A stretch of 64,000 nucleotides of DNA, from assembly GCA_003999685.1 (NCBI GenBank), contig CP021221.1, forward strand, positions 3,162,001-3,226,000, written 5' to 3'. The notes beneath the pieces were generated by a model that had not been told where the DNA came from, made no database searches, and saw nothing but the letters and a program-made list of their open reading frames with translations. This document shows positions 7,758-19,351 of this stretch, piece after piece. A program made the position numbers and the translations under genes. Origin of the DNA: Taiwanofungus camphoratus. Taxonomy: Eukaryota > Basidiomycota > Agaricomycetes > Polyporales > Taiwanofungaceae. The number at the start of each line of letters is the position of its first letter. The stretch's first letter is position 1.

Positions 7758-9075
7758 CACACTTTCCGCAGTGAGAGATCAAAACCACTCACCCTCCCAG
7801 TACGTGGTTCAACATAGCCTTTTGCCCCTGCTCGCGGGACGTCGATATGTATAGACATTGCAATAATGACCTTACTTTCGGTCCGTGTCGTGTTCTTCTA
7901 TAGCCACAGACTATAGCATTTCCGACTGGCATTACGAAGGCATAGCAGAGACGTGACGACGTCGGACTGCGACACCCTCTTATACCTTCATAATTATGCC
8001 GTTGCGCAATGGTTGCTACGAGTGACTTGACCGAACATTCCATCATATGTTGCATAACGTACATGATGTATAGCCATTGTAAACTGTTTTTACGTCTGAT
8101 CAAATCATTCATATATGAAGCGTGAACATTTCCGCCACCGGTTCTCGTGTGAATTTGGTTACTCTGGCGGTTTCGGCGGCGTCACCGTGTGACCGAGTCC
8201 ATGATACTACCGACCCGACCGTTATCTTATCTGCAAGCAGTTCCGTCTCGAAACATGAGATGGAGCTGCAGACAATACTTATGTCTGAGAAAGAGTGTAA
8301 ATGGCTGTCTGAGAGTGTGCAGAGTGTCGGCCCACAACCAAACTGACATCATGTTTAAGAAGGTAGTTCGTAGCAATTGCTTGTGAGCACAGGAGGTCGA
8401 TTGGCCGACCTTCAATCGAGCTTTCTCGCTGCGCAAAGCTCAATCCTCGGGTCTCAAATTTCTGTATACCAATTGCAATGTAGATGAAACTGTCTATTAA
8501 ATTACATGTGCCCCCATTTGCAGTGTGCTACAATATACTGACTGACTTGAAGCCGTGTGCATGCCTTCGGCCTAATTTCGAGCACAAAACAACAGAATGC
8601 TGGCGCAGCACTCGAAATTGGATCGACGCTCGTTCGTTCGCACTCTCTGGGACAATCTAATCAGCAACGATCCCAGATAAGTCACGTCTGGGAGTCTCTC
8701 CTCCGTTTCGCCATAATTCCGAGTCCACAACCATATCCTAGGGTGAGGATTTTTTTATTACAGATATGCGAGTCTGAGGACAATATCTACGCAATCGAGG
8801 TAAGTGCGCATACCTTTCCGCTGCATGAAACCCTATGCTAATCTGTTCAATTTTGTCTTTTGCCTTTTTCCGCGGAGCTGCGCTCCTGTCCTTACAATAC
8901 TAGGTATTACGGCCTCCCCGTTCCATCACGGCTACAGCAGGGAGCTCTCTATCCATTAATGCAAATTGAGATGAAATGTACCCACTGACTGTCCTGATAC
9001 ACTATTCATTCACAAGCCCGTTGTCTGCATGTACTCGTCATTACTGCCATCAAGATTCCATGTTGCAGGTAAATT
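7758..9075. other. Block XII, unit 1: mostly unassigned
   Basis: Lower GC than the rest. Besides the short ORF at 8122-8346 there is an exon-like piece around 8763-8798 (ICESEDNIYAIE on the plus strand), bounded by TTTTTTTATTACAG on the left and GAG|GTAAGT on the right. No known gene was recognised. The block is strongly conserved between units. Confidence 0.5.
8122..8346 (+). CDS. Hypothetical 74-aa ORF (MNISATG...), unit 1
   Basis: A 74-codon frame beginning MNISATGSRVNLVTLAVSAA and ending near KECKWLSESVQSVGPQPN. It is preserved in all six units where the region is present, with only a handful of replacements. No signal peptide, membrane span or known motif is evident. Conservation of so short a frame in young repeats is weak evidence of coding. 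Confidence 0.25.
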   Translation: MNISATGSRVNLVTLAVSAASPCDRVHDTTDPTVILSASSSVSKHEMELQTILMSEKECKWLSESVQSVGPQPN

Positions 9076-9286
9076 TACCCAGCCGCGTCGTTTCGTATTT
9101 TCGAAATACGAACTTTCGCGAGTAATAGCCGCTGCTGAGGTACGCGAAGGTTCGCGCGCGCAACGCTACGTTGCTTTCTCAGAGTGTCTCATCTATTCTT
9201 ACCGTTCCGTAGAATCCTGCACCGCCAGCGGCGCACCACGGTTCTCTGCGCTGCAACGGAAGGTTTGCCGTTGCAGACCTGGATGA
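9029..9286 (+). CDS. Hypothetical ORF across the unit 1/2 boundary
   Basis: 85 codons starting MYSSLLPSRFHVAGKFTQ. It passes through the hairpins of block I. In units 4-6 the same frame is longer (125-176 codons, ending GLFKSLPRYPAD...); in units 2 and 3 it is shortened by an indel near the end. The composition gives no family hint and the reading may be a by-product of the inverted repeats. Confidence 0.2.
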   Translation: MYSSLLPSRFHVAGKFTQPRRFVFSKYELSRVIAAAEVREGSRAQRYVAFSECLIYSYRSVESCTASGAPRFSALQRKVCRCRPG

Positions 9287-10093
9287 AGCTGTCTGGCCGT
9301 CTCTCCTATCCAGGGATCTTCTCAATCCCGCACTCGTTCATTCAGGTCCTCGTCATCAAACTATCCCCGGGCCTGTTCAAAAGCCTACCAAGGTATCCCG
9401 CTGACTGACTGCAGAATTCCGGCTCCCGGGTATTTCGTGCATGAATTCTAGCGGCTAGGTGCGCGTTACGATCACGGTTGCGACGTGGGATATGTCCTGC
9501 TTACCAAACTGTTTTACTTTCATCCATCCTCTACGACCCTGCATGTCCACCAGCCTGAGCAGAATATGGTCAGGATTCGACTGTACGAGCGCAGACGTAC
9601 CTTCCAGGTACGTGATCTCTCGTCTCGCGGCGGGTGTCTTGCTCACTGTGCGGGGCATTCGCCCTTTGTCTTCGCAGGTACGATGTTCCTTCGTTTCAGC
9701 GGGAGGAGACATCTTCCGCTCGTTTCGCTTGTAGCGAAGCTTCGCTAGCGATTGCGCTTGGTCCGATCGAGTACGTACGTGTGATTTCCCGTCTCCCGTG
9801 CGTCCTTCCCCACCCCATTCTCCGTTGCCCTTTCCGAGGCTGACGCGCTACGGAGATGCAGCGGCCACTTCCGCCCGTCTTCCCTGCAAGCGAGGGCCCT
9901 CGCGTGGACAGCTCGCCGTCACCAGGGCACCGCCCCGCGTAGCCTCTAGCGGGATGACGAGAGCCGCGCAGGGACGCCGGGCGAGCGAATGCGAGATGGG
10001 CGGCGTTTCTCGTCCGTGGGTATTCGTTTCGCCTGGTTGGATGGAGGATGGGGTCGGCGTACCGGGGCGGAGTTGGAAGGAGGAGGATTGGGG

Positions 10094-10099
10094 TATAAA
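10094..10099 (+). promoter_or_regulatory. TATA box, unit 2
   Basis: TATAAA, then a pyrimidine-rich leader and ATG at 10216. The first-exon-like ORF ends MLPSRCTFPARCS... next to GACGAG|GTAGGG, a variant shared with unit 4 only. Confidence 0.5.
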
Positions 10100-10282
10100 G
10101 CGGTGGGTGTTCTTGCCGTTCTCTTCTTCCGTCCCCTTTCCAGTCCGTCCTGTTTACCCTCTCTCTTCTCCTCCCCCCGTCTCTTCCCCGCATCTCGATC
10201 AGGCTTACCTCAATCATGCCAACACTCACCATGCTTCCATCACGGTGCACCTTCCCCGCGCGCTGTTCACCATCGACGAGGT

Positions 10283-11464
10283 AGGGAGCATATCTATATT
10301 TCTGTCAATCTATGTACTGACATGTCTGCTACCTACCTGCACCATGCTCCCCATTCGCGATGCGGCCGTGTCGCTTGACTGCGCTCACCACTCGTGAGCG
10401 TCCGAACGCGTTCATCGCGCGATCCTCACGGTAGCGAGGGTGCCAATGCCGTCGACTGCCCGCCTGACCACTCGCCCGACCGCTCACTCGATCGCTCGCC
10501 CTTCGCCTCGCTCTCGATCACTTTCTCCCTCCGCTTCACGCATCACGGAGCGTCAAGACCACAGGTACGTACCGGTTCGTCTGAGCCGGCCCGCCGCCGA
10601 ACTCACCCTGCCGTTCCTCACATCCCAGACATCGCGCTCGCCGCGTGAGCGGCTCCGTTGGCAGGGGGGGCAGGCACGAAAGCGCGGAGGAAGGCGGTGT
10701 TGGCAGTATCATAGAAAGAAGTAGATTACCGTAGCGTAGCGTAGTTACACTCTCGGTCGTGCGCAGGTACGCCGGGTGGTGCGTTGCGGCACTCGCGCCG
10801 CGTTCGTTCTCGGCCAGCCAGCCGGGACCCAATGGTGAGATTTGAGGGGGAAAGACGGGCATAGTGATCCCGTCCGTCCCCCATTCCTCGAGCGCACTGA
10901 GGCGCTCGCAGCTCGTACGGGGCGCAGCGTCGGTGGCTATGCGGCTTCGCCGAGGGAAACCGCACCAAGCTCGGGTCTGCGCCGTTCGCAAGTGGCGGGA
11001 TAGCCACTGCTGGCAACTGGCTGACTGCACGTGAAACGGCGAGCGGGGACCAGCCGCGAGCAGCATCGGTACCGCCAGGACGAGTGCCTCGAGAACGGCA
11101 GACGGCGGACGTCAGACGCTGGGAGCAGGGTTCAGCGAGCCGGGAGCAAGGCTGGGATGACGTACCTAGCGGCACATCCAACCCACGGCCGTGTCACGCC
11201 GGGCGTTGACGTCAAACGCCGTTCGTCGTCGGCCTGCCAGAGAAGGCACGGGCGCTGACTGGCATTGCACGCGGATAGTCTGCGCGCGACGCTGGAATTC
11301 GTCAGCGCGTGAGGCCGTGCGCCGTTTGCGAACGTGCTGCGTTTGAGACGGTTGCCAGTCGCGAGCCGTGGACAGCTGGATGAGATAGGCCGTGGGCGGT
11401 ATCGTGGCGCACGGATCGCGGACGGTGGGCAGAGGGGAAGGGGATACTGTCAGCACCGTCTCAC
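10283..11464. other. Block III, unit 2: no gene recognised
   Basis: Same content as 1242-2427, including the intron-like GTACGTACC...CATCCCAG stretch (about 10,565-10,628). Confidence 0.5.
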
Positions 11465-12491
11465 CCTCAACGCCTGCTGCTCGATCGCGGTCCCCGGCCC
11501 GCGCTTCTCGAAGAGATTCGCAACCGCACCCGTGAGCGCGGAGTATGATCGCCGCGTTCGCTTGCACAGCCACGCCTGGTGCGTCTGCGCGCCCGTCAAG
11601 AGGCGCGGGCCGTGGCCTGCTCGGCGTCGTCAGGGAAGGGAGAGTGCGGGGAAGGGGACGCGGAATGGAGAAGGGTGTGGCGGAGGAGCGAGCGCGAGCG
11701 GGTGGAGTTGGCATGCCACGGCCTGGGCTCGGGGGGAGCGTGTTGAGGACGAATTTGTAGAGGGCGACGAACGAGCCCGGGGTCAGGGGCACGAGGGTGG
11801 TGGTGAGATGACGAGGCAACATGGATGATAAACGGGGGCGCACCAAGCATGGCTGCAGATCTGACTGAGTCAGGCCCGAACGCTGCATGCTGTATGAGCG
11901 CAAGGCACGTCTCGGTCAGTACAGCGGACGGAGAGGCGTCGTGAGAGAAGTGGATCGTTCCGATCCACCGGTCGCTCGCTCTGCCTGCCGGGAGAGCGAA
12001 ATGACGTAGCCCGTCTCAGCTGATGGGCTCTCTCGGCAGATCCGCGCTGTGTGCTATCGCTGTGTGCACACATGGGGACACTCACCTCGGCAGGTCGTCG
12101 ATTCGGGTCATGCGCAGGATCGGATTGACACCCGAGGGGATAGCGAACGCCAAGCCACCCGCCCCTGGCGTTTGACAGCGCAAAGGCGTCAAGATTCGCG
12201 ACGCTGGAAAAGGCTGGGGGACGTACCGAGGCCGCCCCTGCTGCCGTGCTCGAGACACTCCCACAGGTCCTGCAGCTCGACGGGTCGCTCGCCCCTGTTC
12301 GCGCCAGACGATCTTGCGGGCCTCGCGGAGGCGCTCCCCGTAGTTTGCGAGTACGACGGGGTTGTCGAACGAGGCCATGGCGCGCACTTGGGGGCGAATC
12401 CGAGGAAGGAGGGCGAGCGCGACAGGTCGGGTGCCTGGTCCGGGTCCGGGGAAAGCGGGGAAAGCGGCGTGGTGGCGTTGCGGGGAGCCAT
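11465..12491 (-). pseudogene. TMEM135/Tim17-like fragment, unit 2
   Basis: Same exon pieces as unit 1. Exon 1 has the same two compensating indels (2 nt and 1 nt), so FDNPVALANYGERLREARKIVW lies in a different frame from the parts before and after it. The RTRRSYSALAGAV region is open. The GTGAGA donor that ends the recognisable part is at 11,464. GSFVALYKFVLN is clearly visible near 11,745-11,785. Confidence 0.6.
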
Positions 12492-13076
12492 GGTGCGCTT
12501 GGGGAGTCGGTTGCGGCTGGATAGCGGGAGCGTGAAGAGCAAGAGCGCCTGTGGCAGCGTGACGTCTGGTTGGCTCGGAGCGCGACTAGTGATGTGGGGG
12601 AACTCACCTGGGCGTGGCTGCAGCCTCTCTCGAGCCAGCGTGGGGACAAGGATGGTTGCCGGAGAGCGGTGCCAGATGCGAGGCGTGCAATATGAGAGGT
12701 GGCGTCAGTGCTGCTTGAGATGGCAGTCGCTGTCGAGATAAGCGCCCAGCAGGCGCCGGGTGCGTTGGCTGAGAGGAACGACGATGCTGGAGACGAAACA
12801 CCGAGAGCGCTGCGGCCACGCTCGTTCAGTGTGCATTTCCCTGCCCTACGTCTCTGTCCTCCTGAGCACTCTGCACACACGGCCAGGCTTCCACCCGCTC
12901 CAAGGCCGTCTGCGGCGGGGGAGCGTGTTTCCCGCGTGCCTATCGACAGCCGCAGGCCTGACCACGACGAGAATAGCGGCGTCTGACAGCGAATCACACG
13001 TCGACGAACGTGGCTGCCGTCCGCCCCGCCGAAGCCCTCCTTGCGCGTTTCTCACTGATGTGACCTGACACGAGCC
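12492..13076. promoter_or_regulatory. Head-to-head intergenic region, unit 2
   Basis: Divergent intergenic segment. Relative to unit 1 it lacks short runs near 12,905 (GCTAGGATTCTATT) and 12,998 (CTCGGAT). Confidence 0.35.
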
Positions 13077-14392
13077 ATGTCCAAACGACAGAGCCAGCTC
13101 CTCCCCGACGCTTATAGCCGCTGCAGGAGCGCGAGGGGCATCAAGACTCTCGGTGCGTACCCTGCTCTGATCTGGACGAGGCGCACGCTCTGCGGCAAGA
13201 TGTCGAGCCTCTTTCTCATCTGCGTGTCGTTCTACGTCTTTTGCGCGTACGTGACGCTGGTCGCGTCCAAGCGCGACTCGCGCTCTGGCAGGCAGCAGCC
13301 CACGACGTCGGGCGGGTTCGCTCTGCCGGAGAGCGCACACAGCTGGGCGATGTACACGCCGTACTATCCGCTGGACGACTACGTGCCTCCGCCACAGCAC
13401 TGCGAGATTGTCCAGGTGAGCGTCGTGTGCGGTCTGCGTCGATCGATCGCGATCGTCCGCGGTGCAGAGTCGTGGTCCGCGGACGTATCGGGGCATTCCC
13501 CCTTGCATTTCATATTGACGATCGCCGGTCATGTCACAGGTCAACATCGTACGTCATACGCTATCTCGTAGATACACCGCATCGACTGAGGCTTCCGCCA
13601 GCTGCAAAGACACGGCGCTCGGTACCCGACGAAATCGGCCAGCAAGGCGATCAAGAAGGCACTGAAGAAGCTGCAGGGCGCAAAGAAGTTTACGGACCCC
13701 CAGATGTATTTCCTCCACAACTTCACCTACTCGCTCGGCAAAGACGACCTGGTGCCGTTCGGGGCTACAGAGTGAGCGTGGTCCTGCTACGATGGGGCGG
13801 TGGACTGACGGAGGCCACATAGGTCGTATGAGGCCGGCGAGCAGGCGTTCTGGCGGTACGCGGATCTGATCAGCAAAGAGAAGCTGCCGTTCGTGCGGGC
13901 TTCGAGCAAACAGCGGGTGGTGGATTCGGCGACGAACTGGACAGCAGGTATGTTGACGTCGTCAAGTTGATGGCCCGGCTCACGTCGTAGGAAGGATTTG
14001 CGGCGGCCAGTCACAAGCAATACGCGCCGGTCCTGTCGGTCATCCTGTCGGAAAGCGTAGGTCGGTCTCGCGCCATCTCACAGCCGGCACTCACGCACGC
14101 ATAGGCCAACGACACCCTGGACGACGCGAACTGCCCGAACGCCGGGTCAGCGGACGCACAGGACGCGGCGTGGCAGGCGGTGTACGCGCCGAACATCACC
14201 GCGGCGCTCAACGCGTACGCGCCGGGGGCGGACCTGGACGACGACGACACGGGGAGCCTGATGAGCCTGTGCCCGTTCGAGACGGTGGCCAAGATGGGAC
14301 GGAGCGGGTTCTGCGGGCTGTTCGAGCAGCTGGGGGCGTTCGCTGGGTACGAGTACGCGGGCGATGGAGGTGGAGGTGGAGTGGGGTGTTGA
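13077..14392 (+). CDS. Histidine-acid phytase, 3'-truncated, unit 2
   Basis: Exons 13077-13415, 13540-13548, 13602-13771, 13823-13947, 13995-14056 and 14105-14392. All splice sites and exon lengths equal those of unit 1, with an open frame of 330 codons. The protein differs from unit 1 by several replacements, for example RYADLISKEKLPF where unit 1 has [13 protein letters not shown], and [29 protein letters not shown] is intact. The C-terminal third of the enzyme is missing at the same point. Confidence 0.85.
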
Positions 14393-15570
14393 GTGGGCGT
14401 GGGATGGTTACGTTTCGAAGAGAGGATTGGTGTGCTTGGAGGTTAGGGTCAAAAACAGGTAAGTCCACGACGGTTTTTGGCTATGTCCACTGACATGGCT
14501 TCCCCTCCCCGCAGGGACACTCCATTTTTATCATTTCCAGGGGGGCACAGAAGATGTCCCCCCTGGTAGAGCTAAATAAAGATGCAAGTCCTCGACGGTT
14601 TCAGACTCCGTGGACTTGCATGACTTCCCCTCCCCGCTGACCCGGGGCATAGATGACGTGGCCCCCCCGGTAAGTCCAGATCCATTCTGGCCTCTGTTCA
14701 CTTACGCGGCTTCCCCTCCCCGCAGGAGCACTCCAATCCACGCCGCAAAAGATCTGCCTTGGCTGCCAAAGGGAACAGCGTGGCCGAAACCCTAATCTAG
14801 GGTTTATCGCTCTCAGCGGAACGCCTTCTGGAGGTCCCGTAAGTACTCCCAGCGACGACCGAGCGCTGCTCTAACTCACCGTTAGCGCGCTTTCCACAAC
14901 AATCGAGATCAGAATGACTCACCCTCCCGGTAGTTGATGCACCGCAGGCCTTGTCTTCAACGGTTGCGACGCAGGACAGGCACAGATTGGTACGTGCTTC
15001 CCTCTTCATCCGCTTGTTTCTTGTGGCGGAACGTCGTTTGAGGGTTTCGTAAGTACTGCTTCGAATCGTGCTTAATACACCGCGCGCACAACGATTGAGG
15101 TCGAAATCACTCACCAGATGGTTCCAGATAGCCGATACCCCGTCACAGGCCTTGTTTTCCACGGCACAGGACAGGCCTCAGAATCGTGCGTGCTACCCCA
15201 CCAGTTGATAACGCCATACGCCATTGATAACCCACCCTTAGGTCAGCATTCTCTGCAAGAAATCACCCTCCGTGACGCAGCGGATGTCCCGGAACATAAA
15301 CTTCTGGCTCGCATCACAGTTAGCCCACTCGACGCGAAGATCGTGACCGAAACAACTTACCCCCCTCCTTCAAAATTCCTCCTCCTGACCCTGAGCATGT
15401 ATGGCAAGCACGCCGCACACCTAGATGTACCTTAATAAAGGTAAACCAATAACATATTTATTTCTAATGCTTACCCCTCGCGGGCAACCGAGTGAGATCA
15501 ACCTGCATGACGTCAATGTGCGCGCCCTATCAACCACGATCATCGCCAACGCAGATCAACGTTGTGAACG
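14393..15570 (+). other. Block VII-VIII, unit 2: intron-like modules
   Basis: The three 56-nt copies are at 14459-14514, 14584-14639 (dead) and 14670-14725; the GTAAGTACT modules begin at about 14,839 and 15,049. The unit-1 exon-like fragment (FMFRD...) is interrupted by an extra ~20 nt near 15,250. Confidence 0.55.
14787..14805. repeat. Telomere-like palindrome, unit 2
   Basis: Same AAACCCTAATCTAGGGTTT sequence as in unit 1. Confidence 0.7.
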
Positions 15571-16067
15571 ACGGGAGCTTGAAGCTCGCAACGACCGTTG
15601 CGCGCGCGCTCGCAGATGCGCTTCCCGGGGACCGAGATGCCCTTTGGATCTTCTAGACGGCCTCCTACCCCCTGCTCGCGGGACGTCGATATGTATAGAT
15701 ATTGCCATCCCGGCCTCACTTTTGGCCCATATCGTGGTCAGATGCTAGTGTACCTTCAGCAACTTCATAGACAACAGAGGTCGAAGCTCGCAACGACCAT
15801 TGCGCGCGCGCTCACAGATGCGCTTCCCGGGGACCGAGATGCCCCTTGGATCTTCAAGACGGCCTCCTGCCCCCTGCTCGCGGGACGTCGATATGTATAC
15901 ATATTGCGATCCTGGCCTCACTTTTGGCCCATATCGTGGTCAGATGCTAGTGTACGTTCAGCACCTTTATAGACAACGAGAAGCTCGAAGCTCACAACCG
16001 TCGTCCTGCCTGCAGATGCCCTTTCGATCTTCAACATAGCCTCCTGCCTCTGCTCGCGGGACGTCGA
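15571..16067. repeat. ~190-200-bp subrepeat array, unit 2 (3 copies)
   Basis: AAGCTCG marks at 15582, 15784 and 15981 (spacing 202 and 197). The longer spacing than in unit 1 comes from an extra GCGC..GCTC segment in the first two copies. Confidence 0.85.
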
Positions 16068-16217
16068 TATCTCGATTCTGCGTTGCTCCGATTAGAACGG
16101 TTGGACAGGAAGATTGAGTTCCCGTTGCCAAACGAGACGGCCCGCGCCTGCATCCTTGAAATACACGCGCGAAAGATGTCTGTCTCCCTCAACGTTAACT
16201 ACGAGGAGCTTGCTCGT
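16068..16217 (+). pseudogene. RPT5 fragment, unit 2
   Basis: Reads [18 protein letters not shown], closer to real RPT5 than unit 1 (LLR and RK instead of LPR and RT). The frame stays open for another 50 codons into unrelated sequence. Same limits as in the other units. Confidence 0.75.
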
Positions 16218-17192
16218 TGTCCTTGTCGATGTGCGTATTGGAGACGAACGTCTAGACGAAACACATATGAAACGAATATGAACATTGCGACAGCGGCCTC
16301 GCTTTCAGCCCACATTGTGATGGTTCCCCCTCTCCGCAAGAATACTCCGTTCGAATCCAATCCGGGCCGCTAAAGATCTTCCCCTGGCCGCTGTGAGAGT
16401 GCGTGTGCTGCCTTTGCTGGGTTTGTATGCCAACGTGGCTGGCCCGATCTTGACCCCTACCTCCTACCCTCCTCTGCCTCCGCGGTGTGCACTGCGCTCG
16501 CAGTCGCGGCGCTGCGGCGGAACCTCATAGCGCACACGGCCGTGGACGTAGAGATTGTCATTAGGGGATCACGCGCAAAGATGGCAGAGCAGCTGGAGCA
16601 GATACTGGCTCTGCGTGCTGCGAACATGACCGTGCGCAAGCTGCTGTGAAGAGATGTCGGCCGTGGGGGCGGGATGGACAGTGCGAGAAGCACGAGTGGT
16701 TGATGCACACTGGTCTGGTCTGTTCGTCGCTCTCGCTTTTCGCAGCGAAATGTCTTTTCAAGGCCCCATAAGTACTCCCAGCAGTGTGCTCTACGTTTTC
16801 GATGACCCCTGCTCTAAATCACCGTTAGCACACTTTCCGCAGTGAGAGATCAAAACCACTCACCCTCCCAGTACGTGGTTCAACATAGCCTTTTGCCCCT
16901 GCTCGCGGGACGTCGATATGTATAGACATTGCAATAATGACCTTACTTTCGGTCCGTGTCGTGTTCTTCTATAGCCACAGACTATAGCATTTCCGACTGG
17001 CATTACGAAGGCATAGCAGAGACGTGACGACGTCGGACTGCGACACCCTCTTATACCTTCATAATTATGCCGTTGCGCAATGGTTGCTACGAGTGACTTG
17101 ACCGAACATTCCATCATATGTTGCATAACGTACATGATGTATAGCCATTGTAAACTGTTTTTACGTCTGATCAAATCATTCATATATGAAGC
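16218..17192. other. Blocks XI-XII, unit 2: no gene recognised
   Basis: Carries the reading of the 80-aa ORF of unit 1 without its start codon (about 16,445-16,649), then the third GTAAGTACT-family module (ATAAGT at about 16,768). Nothing else recognised. Confidence 0.5.
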
Positions 17193-17417
17193 GTGAACAT
17201 TTCCGCCACCGGTTCTCGTGTGAATTTGGTTACTCTGGCGGTTTCGGCGGCGTCACCGTGTGACCGAGTCCATGATACTACCGACCCGACCGTTATCTTA
17301 TCTGCAAGCAGTTCCGTCTCGAAACATGAGATGGAGCTGCAGACAATACTTATGTCTGAGAAAGAGTGTAAATGGCTGTCTGAGAGTGTGCAGAGTGTCG
17401 GCCCACAACCAAACTGA
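17193..17417 (+). CDS. Hypothetical 74-aa ORF, unit 2
   Basis: Identical in protein to the unit 1 copy at 8122. Confidence 0.25.
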   Translation: MNISATGSRVNLVTLAVSAASPCDRVHDTTDPTVILSASSSVSKHEMELQTILMSEKECKWLSESVQSVGPQPN

Positions 17418-18146
17418 CATCATGTTTAAGAAGGTAGTTCGTAGCAATTGCTTGTGAGCACAGGAGGTCGATTGGCCGACCTTCAATCGAGCTTTCTCGC
17501 TGCGCAAAGCTCAATCCTCGGGTCTCAAATTTCTGTATACCAATTGCAATGTAGATGAAACTGTCTATTAAATTACATGTGCCCCCATTTGCAGTGTGCT
17601 ACAATATACTGACTGACTTGAAGCCGTGTGCATGCCTTCGGCCTAATTTCGAGCACAAAACAACAGAATGCTGGCGCAGCACTCGAAATTGGATCGACGC
17701 TCGTTCGTTCGCACTCTCTGGGACAATCTAATCAGCAACGATCCCAGATAAGTCACGTCTGGGAGTCTCTCCTCCGTTTCGCCATAATTCCGAGTCCACA
17801 ACCATATCCTAGGGTGAGGATTTTTTTATTACAGATATGCGAGTCTGAGGACAATATCTACGCAATCGAGGTAAGTGCGCATACCTTTCCGCTGCATGAA
17901 ACCCTATGCTAATCTGTTCAATTTTGTCTTTTGCCTTTTTCCGCGGAGCTGCGCTCCTGTCCTTACAATACTAGGTATTACGGCCTCCCCGTTCCATCAC
18001 GGCTACAGCAGGGAGCTCTCTATCCATTAATGCAAATTGAGATGAAATGTACCCACTGACTGTCCTGATACACTATTCATTCACAAGCCCGTTGTCTGCA
18101 TGTACTCGTCATTACTGCCATCAAGATTCCATGTTGCAGGTAAATT
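17418..18146. other. End of unit 2: unassigned
   Basis: Identical or nearly so to 8347-9075. It holds the exon-like ICESEDNIYAIE piece and the start of the boundary ORF (18100-18357). Confidence 0.5.
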
Positions 18147-19164
18147 TACCCAGCCGCGTCGTTTCGTATTTTCGAAATACGAACTTTCGCGAGTAATAGC
18201 CGCTGCTGAGGTACGCGAAGGTTCGCGCGCGCAACGCTACGTTGCTTTCTCAGAGTGTCTCATCTATTCTTACCGTTCCGTAGAATCCTGCACCGCCAGC
18301 GGCGCACCACGGTTCTCTGCGCTGCAACGGAAGGTTTGCCGTTGCAGACCTGGATGAAGCTGTCTGGCCGTCTCTCCTATCCAGGGATCTTCTCAATCCC
18401 GCACTCGTTCATTCAGGTCCTCGTCATCAAACTATCCCCGGGCCTGTTCAAAAGCCTACCAAGGTATCCCGCTGACTGACTGCAGAATTCCGGCTCCCGG
18501 GTATTTCGTGCATGAATTCTAGCGGCTAGGTGCGCGTTACGATCACGGTTGCGACGTGGGATATGTCCTGCTTACCAAACTGTTTTACTTTCATCCATCC
18601 TCTACGACCCTGCATGTCCACCAGCCTGAGCAGAATATGGTCAGGATTCGACTGTACGAGCGCAGACGTACCTTCCAGGTACGTGATCTCTCGTCTCGCG
18701 GCGGTTCTCTTGCTCACTGTGCGGGGCATTCGCCATTTGTCTTCGCAGGTACGATGTTCCTTCGTTTCAGCGGGAGGAGACATCTTCCGCTCGTTTCGCT
18801 TGTAGCGAAGCTTCGCTAGCGATTGCGCTTGGTCCGATCGAGTACGTACGTGTGATTTCCCGTCTCCCGTGCGTCCTTCCCCACCCCATTCTCCGTTGCC
18901 CTTTCCGAGGCTGACGCGCTACGGAGATGCAGCGGCCACTTCCGCCCGTCTTCCCTGCAAGCGAGGGCCCTCGCGTGGACAGCTCGCCGTCACCAGGGCA
19001 CCGCCCCGCGTAGCCTCTAGCGGGATGACGAGAGCCGCGCAGGGACGCCGGGCGAGCGAATGCGAGATGGGCGGCGTTTCTCGTCCGTGGGTATTCGTTT
19101 CGCCTGGTTGGATGGAGGATGGGGTCGGCGTACCGGGGCGGAGTTGGAAGGAGGAGGATTGGGG

Positions 19165-19170
19165 TATAAA
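19165..19170 (+). promoter_or_regulatory. TATA box, unit 3
   Basis: TATAAA with the same leader; ATG at 19287, followed by the unit-1 type ending and GATGAG|GTAAGG donor-like site. Confidence 0.5.
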
Positions 19171-19351
19171 GCGGTGGGTGTTCTTGCCGTTCTCTTCTTC
19201 CGTCCCCTTTCCAGTCCGTCCTGTTTACCCTCTCTCTTCTCCTCCCCCCGTCTCTTCCCCGCATCTCGATCAGGCTTACCTCAATCATGCCAACACTCAC
19301 CATGCTTCCATCATGGAGCACCTTCCACGCAGTTCACCGTCGATGAGGTAA

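Larger units (their letters stand above)
1..9075. repeat. Macrosatellite unit 1 (9075 bp)
   Basis: First of seven head-to-tail units; the phase is arbitrary and set by the window start. The sequence at 1 recurs at 9076, 18147, 26966, 36214, 45843 and 55443. Unit 1 has three copies of the internal subrepeat and no FAS1 fragment. Its phytase block resembles unit 4, its RPT5 block matches units 5-7, and its last 1.7 kb is nearly identical to the end of unit 2. So it is itself a patchwork. Confidence 0.95.
9076..18146. repeat. Macrosatellite unit 2 (9071 bp)
   Basis: Same block order as unit 1. The stretch from about 13,140 to 15,600 is essentially identical to unit 3 at an offset of 9089. The stretch from about 16,450 to 18,700 is essentially identical to 7,380-9,640 at an offset of 9071. 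Three internal subrepeats, no FAS1 fragment. Confidence 0.95.

Noticed and set aside
7789-8112. Minus-strand 107-codon ORF (MNDLIRRKNSLQ...)
   Set aside because: Present in several units but shortened in unit 4 and overlapping a degenerate subrepeat piece; no protein family signal.
9455-9712. Minus-strand ORFs in block I
   Set aside because: They overlap the plus-strand frame and the inverted repeats, differ between units by indels and match no family.
16349-16360. tRNA or SINE B-box-like GTTCGAATCC
   Set aside because: No A box at the right distance, no cloverleaf, and the same position reads GTTCGAGTCC in other units. It belongs to a module related to that after 5697.
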